A DNA stretch of 64,000 nt, taken from contig NZ_AQXG01000005.1 of the NCBI RefSeq assembly GCF_000375425.1, positions 124,001-188,000 of the forward strand, written 5' to 3'. The notes under the pieces were generated by a model. The model saw only the letters and a program-made list of their open reading frames with translations. It searched no databases and had not been told where the DNA came from. The translations under genes and the position numbers were made by a program. Positions 34,724 through 44,530 of this stretch are shown one piece after another (position 1 is the stretch's first letter; each line of letters starts with the position of its first letter). Origin of the DNA: Gracilimonas tropica DSM 19535 (GTDB taxonomy: Bacteria; Bacteroidota; Rhodothermia; Balneolales; Balneolaceae).

Positions 34724-35176
34724 TCAAATTCTAGCCCGGGTAAAAGTGATGGCCATCATCATATTAACAGGTTCGTCATGGTGCTCCGCAGGAAAAAACT
34801 CAAATGATCTGAAGGTATCCCTAAGCCCATCTAAACATTTGTTCTCGATGGTTGTAATGGGATGAATATTCAATACCTCCCCGGTTTCACTTATCACATA
34901 CCGCACGGTAGCACTTTCCGGATTGTTATCACAAACATCACTTCTGTAGGTTTTGTGAATGGCCAGCCGGAAGTTCCGCGAACCCTTTAAAGCGTAAGCA
35001 ATATATTCGGGTGTAGTGTAAACAGGTTCTTCATATCCATGATCAGAAGCCTCCTCCCAGGTTTGCCCCCGCTCAACACCCGGCGGTAAAGGGGGAGCCG
35101 CTCTTCGTGTAGGTTCGCAAGCGGTAAACATCAAAGAAACAATAAGCAGAAAAAAAAGTTTATGCATTTTGTGCAT
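34724..35176 (-). CDS. Lipoprotein with TonB-C-like domain, paralogue 1
   Basis: 150 residues, lipobox LMFTAC (Cys20). It shares the neck PTRRAAPPLPPGVERGQTW, the box GYEEPVYTTPEYIAYALKGSR and the TonB-C-like end (TVRYVISETGEVLNIHPIT, FRSFEFFPAEHHDEPVN) with its downstream neighbour. The domain is known from energy transducers and from Bacteroidota lipoproteins where it binds partner proteins. It is not itself an energy transducer since the inner-membrane anchor is lacking. Confidence 0.78.
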   Translation of the reverse strand: MHKMHKLFFLLIVSLMFTACEPTRRAAPPLPPGVERGQTWEEASDHGYEEPVYTTPEYIAYALKGSRNFRLAIHKTYRSDVCDNNPESATVRYVISETGEVLNIHPITTIENKCLDGLRDTFRSFEFFPAEHHDEPVNMMMAITFTRARI

Positions 35177-35270
35177 AGTTAAAGAGCCTGATTAAATATG
35201 AAATAAAATATCTTGGTTAACATCTGAAAGCAACGAATAACATTCCTATCTTTGCGGTGCTTTGGAACAC

Positions 35271-36686
35271 ATGAAAAATATACCTCAACTTCATCAAACC
35301 GTATTTTCAACAATAAGTGATGCGGCTGACTCGCTGGGCGTACCTGCCTATGTAGTGGGCGGCTATGTGCGCGATTACTACCTGGGCCGGCTACAAGAAG
35401 GAGAGATGGATATCGACTTTGTTACAGTTGGTTCCGGAATCGACCTGGCTAAGGAAGTAGCTAAAAGAATGAAAGGATCTTCCCTGGCAGTTTACCGGCA
35501 GTTTGGAACAGCTCAGGTTAAGGCAAAAGGACTTGAATTGGAATTTGTTGGTGCTCGTAAAGAAAGCTACCGCAAGAATTCGCGTAAGCCGATCGTTGAG
35601 GATGGCACGCTTGAAGATGATCAGCTGCGCCGCGACCTTACCATCAATGCACTGTCATGGTCGTTGAATAAAGATGATTTCGGAACGTTGATCGATCCGT
35701 TTAACGGTATGGAGGATCTTAAAAATGAAAATATCAAAACGCCCATCGATCCGCACCAAACGTTCAGTGATGATCCCCTCAGGATGATGCGCGCTATCCG
35801 CTTTGCTTCTCAACTCAATTTTAGGATCGAAGAACACACTTTTGGCGCAATCTCTGAGATGGCGGAGCGGATCAATATCATTTCCAAAGAACGCATTATT
35901 GACGAATTGAATAAGATCATTCTCAGTGATCATCCCACCCTTGGGTTTACCATGCTGTTCAAAACAGGTTTGCTGAAAGAGTTTTTTCCCGAGATGCATG
36001 ACTTGCATGGAGTAAAAGAGAAGAAAGGAGTCCGCCATAAAGATAATTTCTGGCACACGCTGAAAGTTTTAGATAACGTGATTGAGCTGGATGCGGATCT
36101 TTGGCTTCGCTGGTCTGCCATTATGCACGATATCGCAAAACCGGCTACGCAACGGTTCTATGATGGTATTGGGTGGACATTCCACGGTCATGACGCACTT
36201 GGTGCAAAGTGGACCAAGCGGATATTCCGTCGCCTGGGGCTTCCTCTGGACGAACGCATGCGCTATGTGCAAAAGCTGGTGAGGTTGCATTTACGCCCTA
36301 TAGCTTTGGTATCAGATGAAGTTTCGGATTCTGCTATCCGCCGGCTTATTTTTGAGGCCGGTGATGATATCGATGACCTGATGAAGCTTTGCCGGGCAGA
36401 CATCACCACCAAAAATGAGTATAAGCAAGAGCGCTATCAAAAGAATTTTGATTATGTAGAGCGGCGCATCAAAGAAGTGGAAGAAAAGGACCGCATCCGG
36501 AACTGGAAAAACCCACTTTCCGGCGAAGAGATCATGAAGGCACTCAACATTGAACCGAGCAGAACAGTAGGTGATGTGAAAGACGCCGTAAAAGAAGCCA
36601 TTCTCAATGGCGATATTCCGAACGATCATGATGCGGCCTTCAATTTTATGATGGAACACAAAGACGATTTTTTAAACAATGACTGA
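35271..36686 (+). CDS. cca: CCA tRNA nucleotidyltransferase with HD domain
   Basis: 471 residues from the ATG at 35271 (a TTG nine bases upstream is in frame). The class II polymerase-beta-like head has VVGGYVRDYYLGR and the catalytic EMDIDFVTVGSG, then DDQLRRDLTINALSWSL, DPLRMMRAIRFASQL, and a C-terminal HD domain (RHKDNFWHTLKVLDNV, SAIMHDIAKPA). It adds or repairs the 3' CCA of tRNAs; the HD domain may act as phosphatase or phosphodiesterase. It overlaps the ispE start by 8 bases. Confidence 0.96.
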   Translation: MKNIPQLHQTVFSTISDAADSLGVPAYVVGGYVRDYYLGRLQEGEMDIDFVTVGSGIDLAKEVAKRMKGSSLAVYRQFGTAQVKAKGLELEFVGARKESYRKNSRKPIVEDGTLEDDQLRRDLTINALSWSLNKDDFGTLIDPFNGMEDLKNENIKTPIDPHQTFSDDPLRMMRAIRFASQLNFRIEEHTFGAISEMAERINIISKERIIDELNKIILSDHPTLGFTMLFKTGLLKEFFPEMHDLHGVKEKKGVRHKDNFWHTLKVLDNVIELDADLWLRWSAIMHDIAKPATQRFYDGIGWTFHGHDALGAKWTKRIFRRLGLPLDERMRYVQKLVRLHLRPIALVSDEVSDSAIRRLIFEAGDDIDDLMKLCRADITTKNEYKQERYQKNFDYVERRIKEVEEKDRIRNWKNPLSGEEIMKALNIEPSRTVGDVKDAVKEAILNGDIPNDHDAAFNFMMEHKDDFLNND

Positions 36687-37551
36687 ACTTTGGATCTCGA
36701 ATTCCTACGCAAAAATTAATCTTGGGCTGAACGTGCTCGAGAAACTGGAAAATGGATATCATACCATTGAAACCGGTTTTGTTTTTATTGAATGGAGCGA
36801 CCGTTTTGAGGTGAAACCGGGCCGTATGCATTTGGAGATGAGCGATCCGAAAATTCCGGTGGATGAATCAAACCTGATCGTGAAAGCTATTCGATTGCTG
36901 CAGCAAGAAGCCGGTTTGAAAGATGAGTACAACATCAAAGTAGAAAAAAATATCCCTGCCGGAGCCGGTTTAGGAGGAGGAAGCAGTAATGCCGCCACTA
37001 CACTCCGCATGATGAACAAGGTCGCCAATCTCGGTTTATCTCAGGAAGATCTTTTGAGACTTGGGAAACAACTGGGTGCAGACGTCCCCTTTTTTATTAA
37101 AGGGGTGCCGGGATTTGCGACAGGTTTGGGAGATGAGATCGAGCCTCTCGACCTTCAACCCGATGCATGGATGGTAACGGTTTATCCAAATATGGAAAGT
37201 AGTACAGCCGAGGCCTATCAGTTTTGTGAGCCGAATCCTGAACCGGATTTTTCCCTCAAAAATGTGTTGCTGGATGAAGCCCCCGAGGAATGGCGATATC
37301 TGTTAATGAATGACCTGGAAAAGGCTGTTTTTCCACGACATCATTTGGTTGGAAACCTGAAGGATCAATTCTATGAATTTGGGGCTGAGTATGCCAGTAT
37401 GAGTGGAAGCGGTTCCAGCGTTTTTGGGATTTTTGAACAGGATTTTGTTGCAATTAATGCGTATGAGTCGTTTCATAAGCTCGGATTTCCGGCTAACCTG
37501 ACCAGGCCAAAATTCAAGCCGGATCAAGGAATTTATTTAAAAGAAGGGTGA
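36679..37551 (+). CDS. ispE: 4-diphosphocytidyl-2-C-methyl-D-erythritol kinase
   Basis: 290 residues of the GHMP kinase family. The N-terminal NSYAKINLGLNVLEKLENGYH motif and the ATP loop PAGAGLGGGSSNAATTLR are typical of IspE; the C-terminal ASMSGSGSSVFGIF is the glycine-rich motif 3. It phosphorylates CDP-methylerythritol in the non-mevalonate isoprenoid pathway, so this organism uses the MEP route. It overlaps cca by 8 bases and is translationally coupled. Confidence 0.97.
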   Translation: MTELWISNSYAKINLGLNVLEKLENGYHTIETGFVFIEWSDRFEVKPGRMHLEMSDPKIPVDESNLIVKAIRLLQQEAGLKDEYNIKVEKNIPAGAGLGGGSSNAATTLRMMNKVANLGLSQEDLLRLGKQLGADVPFFIKGVPGFATGLGDEIEPLDLQPDAWMVTVYPNMESSTAEAYQFCEPNPEPDFSLKNVLLDEAPEEWRYLLMNDLEKAVFPRHHLVGNLKDQFYEFGAEYASMSGSGSSVFGIFEQDFVAINAYESFHKLGFPANLTRPKFKPDQGIYLKEG

Positions 37552-37683
37552 TAGGTGATATCGTGAATTATAAGATTTCAAGATCAACTTCAGGTTTCCG
37601 TTTGTACGGAGTTGATTGATTACAGTACCGGATTTTGTAAATCCTGACGAACTACATCACTAAGTCACCCTCCACCATATCAC
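37546..37683. repeat. Intergenic inverted GTGAT/ATCAC-type element (element 3)
   Basis: GGGTGA (37546-37551, containing the ispE stop) and GTGATAT (37555-37561) face TCACCC (37665-37670) and ATATCAC (37677-37683). Steps of about 8 bases resemble the element at 25703-25785. It occupies most of the gap to the glycogen phosphorylase gene. Confidence 0.5.
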
Positions 37684-37705
37684 AATATTATTAGAAATTT
37701 GATTT

Positions 37706-40183
37706 ATGAGTAAGAAGAAAGCAACGAATGTGAACACCCGATCTGGTATGGATAAAGATTCACTTCGGGAAGACATTAAATTGCACCTGCGCCACACGCT
37801 CGCTAAAGATGAGTATTCAACTACCGATTGGGACAAATACAAAAGCGTGACGCTAACCATCATGGATCGTTTGAACGATCATATGCTTAAAACCCAACAG
37901 CATTATTATAAGACCAATGCAAAGCGGGTGTACTATTTGTCCATGGAGTATCTGATCGGCCGGCTTTTGGATAATATGCTGGTGAACCTGAATGTGCGTG
38001 ACCTGGTGGCTGAAGCATTGGGTGACCTTGATCTCTCCTACGAAGACATCCGCGATCAGGAATGGGATGCCGGGCTTGGAAACGGTGGTTTAGGCCGCCT
38101 TGCTGCATGTTTTTTGGATTCTATGGCAACGTTAGGTATTCCAGCAATAGGCCACGGAATTCGTTACGATTATGGAATTTTCTATCAAAAAATTCAGAAT
38201 GGTTACCAGGTAGAACGACCCGATCTGTGGTTGAAATATGGAAACCCCTGGGATCTGGTGCGCCCTAAAGTTCAGTACCCCGTAGAATTTTATGGAAATC
38301 AGGCTGTGGTAAATGGAAGTAATGGCGATACCCGCTACACCTGGGAAAATACACACCGAGTAAAAGCGGTGGCCTACGATACGCCTATTCCGGGCTATGA
38401 CAATGGCATTGTGAATTACCTGCGATTGTGGAAAGCGGAATCTTCGTCAGCTATTGATCTTAAAAGCTTTAATCAGGGTCAATACATAGATGCCGTTCGC
38501 GATAACCAGCTTGAGCAGAATATTTCGCGTGTTCTATATCCGAACGATAAGGTTTTTGTAGGGCAGGAATTGCGATTGAAACAAGAATATTTCCTGGTAT
38601 CGGCGTCCATGCAGGATATTATCCGGCGCTTTAAAAAGCAGACCGACGACTTCACTATGTTCCCCGAAAAAGTATCCATTCAGTGCAACGATACGCACCC
38701 AAATCTGGCAATTCCGGAATTGATGCGCCACTTGCTGGATGAAGAACATATGGATTGGGATAAAGCCTGGGACATCACGGTGAATTCAATGGCGTACACC
38801 AATCATACCTTACTGCCGGAGGCATTGGAAAAATGGCCGGTTTCTTTGGTTCGAAACCTGCTTCCGCGCCACCTGAACATCATCTACGAAATTAACCGCC
38901 GCTTTTTGGATAAGGTGAAAGTGGAATTAGGTGACGATAAAAACCGCCTGAATCGCATGAGTATTGTGGGTGAAGGCGAACATCCCGTAGTGCACATGGC
39001 GCATTTGGGAATTGTGGGAGCCAAAAAAGTTAATGGCGTAGCAGCCATGCATTCCCGATTGCTGAAAGAGTCTATGTTTAAGGATTTTGCGGAACTGTAT
39101 CCTGATAAATTCACCAACAAGACCAACGGAATTACTCCGCGAAGATGGCTGAAGCAGTGTAATCCTGCGCTTTCGGATCTCATTTCTGATAAGATCGGGG
39201 ACGATTGGATCACGGATCTGGATGAGTTGAAGAAGATCAACAAATACGCAGAAGACAAAAAATTCCGCAAGCAGTTTACTGAGATCAAGCTGGAGAACAA
39301 AAAGCATTTGGCGGAATACATCAAAGAGAACAATGACCTGGATGTAGATCCGAACTCCATGTTCGATATTCAGATCAAACGGATTCACGAGTACAAACGT
39401 CAGCTAATGGCGGCACTGCATGTGATCACGCTGTACAATCGGCTTAAAGAAAACCCTGATCTGGACATCACCCCAAGGACTGTGATATTTGCAGGAAAGG
39501 CCGCTCCGGGCTATACCATGGCCAAGCTGCACATCAAACTGATCAACAGTATTGCCGACGTGGTGAATAACGATCCGCAGGTAAGCGACAAGCTGAAGTG
39601 CGTTTTCCTTCAAAATTACAGTGTGACGCTGGCCGAGAAATTGATTCCCGCTGCGAACCTCTCTGAGCAGATTTCAACCGCGGGAATGGAAGCATCCGGA
39701 ACCGGAAATATGAAGTTTGCTTTGAACGGCGCACTCACTATCGGAACGCTGGATGGGGCCAATGTTGAGATCAAAGAAGAAGTAGGAGATGAAAACATTT
39801 TCATTTTTGGGCTGGAAGAAGAAGAAGTCGATCAGTTGCGCAGAGAAGGTTACAATCCCTGGGATTACTACAATGCCAACAAGGAACTGAAGAAAGCGGT
39901 GGATCAGATCCGCGATGGCTTCTTTAGTGATGGCAATAAAGAGTTATTCCAGCCGATCATCAACGCACTGCTACATGAAGGCGATTACTTTATGGTGCTG
40001 GCGGATTACGAAGCGTATGTGAACAAACAGGACGAAGTTTCCGAGGCCTTCAAAGATCAGGATGAATGGAACCGTAAGGCGATCTTGAATACCGCCAACA
40101 TCGGAAAATTCTCCAGCGACCGAACCATTAATGACTACAATGATGAGATCTGGCAAGCGCCAAAGGTGAGTTTGAAAGATTAA
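37706..40183 (+). CDS. glgP: Glycogen/starch phosphorylase
   Basis: 825 residues, the usual length of GT35 phosphorylases. RVYYLSMEYLIGRLLDNML, GNGGLGRLAACFLDSMATL, PIPGYDNGIVNYLRLW, the PLP-lysine region EASGTGNMKFALNGALTIGTLDGANVEI (PLP Lys in NMKFALNG) and IFAGKAAPGY are all present. It releases glucose-1-phosphate from alpha-1,4-glucan reserves. No other glycogen gene lies next to it. It ends 2 bases before the stop of the convergent lipoprotein gene. Confidence 0.98.
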   Translation: MSKKKATNVNTRSGMDKDSLREDIKLHLRHTLAKDEYSTTDWDKYKSVTLTIMDRLNDHMLKTQQHYYKTNAKRVYYLSMEYLIGRLLDNMLVNLNVRDLVAEALGDLDLSYEDIRDQEWDAGLGNGGLGRLAACFLDSMATLGIPAIGHGIRYDYGIFYQKIQNGYQVERPDLWLKYGNPWDLVRPKVQYPVEFYGNQAVVNGSNGDTRYTWENTHRVKAVAYDTPIPGYDNGIVNYLRLWKAESSSAIDLKSFNQGQYIDAVRDNQLEQNISRVLYPNDKVFVGQELRLKQEYFLVSASMQDIIRRFKKQTDDFTMFPEKVSIQCNDTHPNLAIPELMRHLLDEEHMDWDKAWDITVNSMAYTNHTLLPEALEKWPVSLVRNLLPRHLNIIYEINRRFLDKVKVELGDDKNRLNRMSIVGEGEHPVVHMAHLGIVGAKKVNGVAAMHSRLLKESMFKDFAELYPDKFTNKTNGITPRRWLKQCNPALSDLISDKIGDDWITDLDELKKINKYAEDKKFRKQFTEIKLENKKHLAEYIKENNDLDVDPNSMFDIQIKRIHEYKRQLMAALHVITLYNRLKENPDLDITPRTVIFAGKAAPGYTMAKLHIKLINSIADVVNNDPQVSDKLKCVFLQNYSVTLAEKLIPAANLSEQISTAGMEASGTGNMKFALNGALTIGTLDGANVEIKEEVGDENIFIFGLEEEEVDQLRREGYNPWDYYNANKELKKAVDQIRDGFFSDGNKELFQPIINALLHEGDYFMVLADYEAYVNKQDEVSEAFKDQDEWNRKAILNTANIGKFSSDRTINDYNDEIWQAPKVSLKD

Positions 40184-40185
40184 TT

Positions 40186-41283
40186 CTATTCGTAAATAGA
40201 ATTATCAACTGAAATTATCTGATATTGAGAGGCTAACCACTCGTTGGCCTCTTTTTTATTGTCTATTTTTTCAGGACTGACTTGCTGAATAAAATTAAAA
40301 GCAAGTTCACTCTTTTTCTTTAGATGAGCATTCAAGTAGTCCATCAATAATGGAGAACTGGGATTTAAAATATATTGGCTATTATTTGAATCTGAATAGT
40401 GTTTCACCAAAATTTTTAATAGTTCATCATAATTCCAGACCGATACTCCGCTTATGATATTTTTGATGTCATGACGATAAAGATTCCATTTAACATCTTC
40501 CCGAATTTTTAATGTTTCCCGAAGAATGTACGTGGAATACGTTTTAAGAGAATGGTCATTATAATTGAATTGATCGAAAATAAGAGCTAAGTCATCATCG
40601 GTTGGTTTGTTACGCATCATGATTAGAAGCGCCCAATATCGGTTTACACGGTTTCCATCTGATTGGAGGGTTTTTCGAGCCTGAGGTAAAGCCTCATTCA
40701 TGTCAAGACTATTGACGTGGGTCAAGAGTCCATCAGTAAACTCTTTTTCTTCAGCGGAAGCAAACTGATTGTAAATCAATTTCATTTTCATGGAAAGTTT
40801 GTTGCCATCCGTTCTGAGAAACTGCAGAAAAAAACTTAGCGCTATTTTGTTAGAAAAATTGTTCAGGTCTTTTCCGTCAATATTCCAGTCTGTATTTGTT
40901 TCCAGAGAGTCAGAGGGAAATTCCTTTTCGGTGATTCCATAATTTTTTTTAGACTCAATAATTGTTATAAAGCTATAGTTGGGATTTACATACTGCGGGG
41001 AAACATATTCAAATCCAAGATCCCTTTTCATAACGGAACTACAGGCATGTAAAGCTTTATTACCAGTTATCGTTTCTATTTGTTTTGCCCGCATTGAATC
41101 CACAATTTGTTCAGCGGTGAACTTTTTTAATCCAATGAATTCAAAATAGTTATCCGGAGATACTTCAACGAGATTCTCATTATTTATGACATCCGATTCA
41201 CTTACAGAAACAGCTTTTGGTTGAAGTAATGCGCAGCCTGAAAGACAAAATAAAAGAATAGAAATCAAGCATATATTTTTCAT
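40186..41283 (-). CDS. Lipoprotein of unknown function, 365 residues
   Basis: The ATG at 41283 (MKNICLISILLFCLSGC) gives a clean lipoprotein signal with Cys17; 19 upstream in-frame residues look like read-back through the promoter. The mature part is mixed alpha/beta, with helical repeats possible in the middle (HVNSLDMNEALPQARKTLQS, DQFNYNDHSLKTYSTYILRET), suggestive of a HEAT-like solenoid. No family recognised. It is A+T richer than its neighbours by eye. Single gene between glgP and mscS. Confidence 0.75.
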   Translation of the reverse strand: MKNICLISILLFCLSGCALLQPKAVSVSESDVINNENLVEVSPDNYFEFIGLKKFTAEQIVDSMRAKQIETITGNKALHACSSVMKRDLGFEYVSPQYVNPNYSFITIIESKKNYGITEKEFPSDSLETNTDWNIDGKDLNNFSNKIALSFFLQFLRTDGNKLSMKMKLIYNQFASAEEKEFTDGLLTHVNSLDMNEALPQARKTLQSDGNRVNRYWALLIMMRNKPTDDDLALIFDQFNYNDHSLKTYSTYILRETLKIREDVKWNLYRHDIKNIISGVSVWNYDELLKILVKHYSDSNNSQYILNPSSPLLMDYLNAHLKKKSELAFNFIQQVSPEKIDNKKEANEWLASQYQIISVDNSIYE

Positions 41284-41481
41284 TGTCCCCGATAAATAAT
41301 TGTTCATAAGAGATATAATGAAAATAAAATAAAAACACAATCCAGGTTAGTTTCCGTTATGGTTATTCACGCCCTGAGTTGGAACAAATTTTGAGTGAAC
41401 GCCTAAACAGAATCCTCTTTTACTTTTTGATGATTAACCAAGCAACGTTATTTTCTCAGCGTTCAACCTTAATAACGTATC

Positions 41482-42522
41482 ATGCAATTACCAACGGCGC
41501 AAACCGCAAAGATTGATTCACTCGCTCCCGACAGCGGGATTATTCAGACGGATACCGTAAACATTCCGAATCCGTCGGATTATTCTATCTCAGAAGCGTT
41601 TATTTATATTTGGGATCTCTTACAGGTTCAGTTATTTACCATTCAGAATACACCGGTTACATTTCTTAAGCTGATCATTTTCCTGTTGCTGCTGATAGGA
41701 TTCTCCCTTTTGTCCTCTTTCGTAAAACGGATGTTAAATAATCGCATTCTGCCCAAATTTGTTAGAGACAGTGGGCTACGGTATACCCTATCAAGAATGT
41801 CACAATACCTGGTTGTAGTCATTGGTGTCTTTATTTCCTTTCAGTTCCTGGGTATCAACATGACCGGTTTAGCGGTGATCTTTGGTTTTCTCTCCGTTGG
41901 TATTGGTTTTGGCCTTCAAAACATTACCTCCAATTTTATTTCCGGGTTGATCGTGCTTTTTGAGCGTCCAATTAGCGTGGGTGATCGGGTTTCCGTGAAT
42001 AATGTGGAAGGCGATATTCAGGAGATCAATATCAGGTCTACCAAGGTGAGGACTTTGGATAATATTTCCATCATTGTACCGAATTCCGAGTTTGTGTCAA
42101 AAGACGTAATCAACTTTTCGCATGGCGATCCCACCTATCGTTTAAGCGTGAATGTCGGCGTTTCCTACTCTTCAGATCTCGACAAGGTACTGAAAGCATT
42201 GAACGAAGTAGCAGAAGAAAGTGATGACGTGATGGATAATCCCAAACATGATGTACAACTTCGCAATTTTGGGGACTCTGCCTGGGATATGAAATTGTTT
42301 GTATGGATCCCGGATGTGAAGAAAAGATACGATGTATTGAATAAACTAAACCAATCCATCGTTCGTAAGTTTGCTGAGTATGACATTGAGATTCCATTCC
42401 CGCAACGGGATCTTCACGTACGCTCCGGCTTCAACGGTGATAAGGATGAAGGTGAAGAAGTGAAACATGGCTCAGAGGATTCAAAAACTTCTGCTGAGAA
42501 GAAGGAGAATGCTGATGAATAG
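41482..42522 (+). CDS. MscS-family mechanosensitive ion channel
   Basis: 346 residues. An N-terminal soluble stretch is followed by three transmembrane helices (about 61-80, 100-121, 127-150). The pore-lining TM3 and beta domain have SVGIGFGLQNITSNFISGLIVLFERPISVGDRV and VEGDIQEINIRSTKVRTLDN, then IIVPNSEFVSKDVINFSH. The C-terminal mixed domain ends in a charged tail (KDEGEEVKHGSEDSKTSAEK). It releases osmolytes under hypo-osmotic shock. Compact form with three helices; single gene, convergent with the tonB operon. Confidence 0.95.
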   Translation: MQLPTAQTAKIDSLAPDSGIIQTDTVNIPNPSDYSISEAFIYIWDLLQVQLFTIQNTPVTFLKLIIFLLLLIGFSLLSSFVKRMLNNRILPKFVRDSGLRYTLSRMSQYLVVVIGVFISFQFLGINMTGLAVIFGFLSVGIGFGLQNITSNFISGLIVLFERPISVGDRVSVNNVEGDIQEINIRSTKVRTLDNISIIVPNSEFVSKDVINFSHGDPTYRLSVNVGVSYSSDLDKVLKALNEVAEESDDVMDNPKHDVQLRNFGDSAWDMKLFVWIPDVKKRYDVLNKLNQSIVRKFAEYDIEIPFPQRDLHVRSGFNGDKDEGEEVKHGSEDSKTSAEKKENADE

Positions 42523-42565
42523 GAGATTTGTTCCACCGGCCTAACGACCGGGGCAATTCATCTAT

Positions 42566-43387
42566 TTAATCAAACACAAAGCGGAAGGTGATGGTACCCC
42601 ATTGTGCTTCTTGGGGAACGCCGCTTGGAAGTCTTGAAAAGCGCCATGTGCGAAGGGTCGTCATAACTTCGCGTTCCAGCTCCGGGTTCATTTTCTTTAG
42701 AGGAATTACACGTCCCACGGTTCCATCCGGTCGGACTTCAAAGCGAACCGTAATAACCGCTTCGGTATTTGCTGAGTTTTCAGGGAGCGGTTGAACCATG
42801 GGCGAGCGGTCTATATCACCCTCCCACTTCAGTTCATAAGGTGATTTCTTTTCTTCATTATTGCCAATGCCCTGATCTGAATTCATGTCGCCGCGAGCCC
42901 CGTCCACATCGCCGCTTTCATCGGCTCCTTCGGTAACGGTCTCATTTTCTTGAGCCACCGGGGGAATTTCAACTTCTTCTTCCTGGGGTTCGGGTTCTTG
43001 CTGAGAGGGATCAATTTTGTCGGTTTCAGGAGTACTTACGGGATCTTCCTTAACATCTTCGGTTTGATCAGCAAGGTCAACAGGTTTGGTTTCTTCCTGA
43101 ATTTCTTGCTGTGGAGTGGTTTCCGGTTCAGGAGCCTCTTCTACCGGTTCTTCGGGCTCAGTCTCGGATGGGTTTGGCCGCTGGGTGACTTCTTCATTCT
43201 TAACTTCCGAGAACTCCGCAAGCTGGCCGGTTTGAAATTCACCAAACTCCACTTCAATGTATGAAGGACGTGCAGTTTGGTTCATATCGAGCGTATAAAG
43301 CAAAGAAAAGATCAAAATAGCCACATTTATCCCTATAGATATATACAGTGCTTTTCGATCGGTATCAGTGAAGGTATATTTTGCCAT
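42566..43387 (-). CDS. TonB-family energy transducer
   Basis: 273 residues. One N-terminal transmembrane helix (about 12-32, ALYISIGINVAILIFSLLYTL) is followed by a Glu/Pro-rich periplasmic spacer (about 50-180) and a C-terminal TonB domain (about 195-273: VQPLPENSANTEAVITVRFEVRPDGTVG, TTLRTWRFSRLPSGVPQEAQW). It carries proton-motive force from ExbB/ExbD to outer-membrane receptors. It is the last gene of a six-gene operon, 4 bases after exbD. Confidence 0.93.
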   Translation of the reverse strand: MAKYTFTDTDRKALYISIGINVAILIFSLLYTLDMNQTARPSYIEVEFGEFQTGQLAEFSEVKNEEVTQRPNPSETEPEEPVEEAPEPETTPQQEIQEETKPVDLADQTEDVKEDPVSTPETDKIDPSQQEPEPQEEEVEIPPVAQENETVTEGADESGDVDGARGDMNSDQGIGNNEEKKSPYELKWEGDIDRSPMVQPLPENSANTEAVITVRFEVRPDGTVGRVIPLKKMNPELEREVMTTLRTWRFSRLPSGVPQEAQWGTITFRFVFD

Positions 43388-43391
43388 GTGG

Positions 43392-43805
43392 CTAAGAGCC
43401 CTGCTCGGTGGCCATGATTATTTTGAGATTCAATGCTTTGCTGACATTCATCACGCGGACGGCATCATCTACTTTGGCGTCTTTGTCAGCCCTTAATACA
43501 ACGGTACCGTCCGGTTTATTATTTCGGGCATTTCGGATCGCAGAAGCGAGGGAGCCTCGTGCGGTCAATTCACCATCTACATAAAACTCACCTTCTTTAG
43601 TTACCGCAACAGAGATGAATTGAGATTCAGTGGCAGCACTACTTTCAGCTTTGGGTACTTCAACCCTGATTCCAAAATCAGTAACAAAAGAAGAAGTTAA
43701 CAAGAAGAAGATGAGTAAAAGCAATACGATATCTGTCAGTGAAGACTGAGAAAACAAGGACAGAGGCGGGAGGCTTTTATCTCCTTTTCTAAAATCGCGT
43801 GCCAT
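43392..43805 (-). CDS. ExbD/TolR family biopolymer transport protein
   Basis: 137 residues: N-terminal cytoplasmic lead, one transmembrane helix with the key Asp in LTDIVLLLLIFFLLTSSFV (Asp25) and a periplasmic domain (VTKEGEFYVDGELTARGSL, TVVLRADKDAKVDDAVRVM). It forms the proton channel with the ExbB/TolQ protein encoded just upstream in the operon (2-base gap). Confidence 0.95.
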   Translation of the reverse strand: MARDFRKGDKSLPPLSLFSQSSLTDIVLLLLIFFLLTSSFVTDFGIRVEVPKAESSAATESQFISVAVTKEGEFYVDGELTARGSLASAIRNARNNKPDGTVVLRADKDAKVDDAVRVMNVSKALNLKIIMATEQGS

Positions 43806-43807
43806 AA

Positions 43808-44515
43808 TTAATTTTGATCTTTTTTAGCAGGAGATTGAAGCAGGTCAAGGAAATCAGCAGAGGCGTTTTCCAGCTCAAAAATGGATCGATTGATCTTGCC
43901 TAACAGAAAGTTATAAAAACCGTAAGCGATCAGTCCCACGATCAGGCCTGCGGCAGTAGTGATCAAGGCTTCCCAGATACCACCGGCAAGAGCACTTGGG
44001 TTAACGTTCCCCTGCAGCGACTGTATATCCATGAAGGCTTCGATCATACCGGTTACCGTTCCGGTGAATCCTAAAAGAGGAGCGACACCGGCAATCGTTG
44101 CCAGCCAATTCATGCGTTTTTCAAGAAAAAAGATCTCCTTCTTCCCGGCATTATCAATGGCGTCCTCAATATCCCGGATGGGGCGGCCTAATCGTTTGAT
44201 ACCGGCCTTGATAATACGTGATATCGGTTTGTCAAATTCATCACAATAACTCATGGCATTGGAAGCCCCTCCCTTACCTGACTTGAGCATGTTCTCAATG
44301 GTTGGAAGAAATTTATCCGGATCAACATGCGACCTGTTTACGGCAAGCCACCTTTCTGCGATCACATAACAGGCGATTCCAAATAAAAGGAAGATCGGTA
44401 TCATCAGGATCCCCCCTTCAACTAAAAGGTCAAAAAAGGTAGTGGCTTCCTCCTGCATGGTCATAAGGGAGTCTTGAGCCACGGTGTCTTGCAAAAGAAT
44501 GAGCAATGCTTGCAT
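43808..44515 (-). CDS. MotA/TolQ/ExbB proton channel family protein
   Basis: 235 residues with three transmembrane helices (about 34-54, 131-155, 175-200) and the conserved family block FLEKRMNWLATIAGVAPLLGFTGTVTGMIEAF, then GIWEALITTAAGLIVGLIAYGFYNFL. It forms a pentameric motor with ExbD. The surrounding genes make it part of a Ton-like system; Tol-Pal is less likely since no pal or tolB is present. Confidence 0.95.
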   Translation of the reverse strand: MQALLILLQDTVAQDSLMTMQEEATTFFDLLVEGGILMIPIFLLFGIACYVIAERWLAVNRSHVDPDKFLPTIENMLKSGKGGASNAMSYCDEFDKPISRIIKAGIKRLGRPIRDIEDAIDNAGKKEIFFLEKRMNWLATIAGVAPLLGFTGTVTGMIEAFMDIQSLQGNVNPSALAGGIWEALITTAAGLIVGLIAYGFYNFLLGKINRSIFELENASADFLDLLQSPAKKDQN

Positions 44516-44530
44516 GTAGATGATAGTTCT

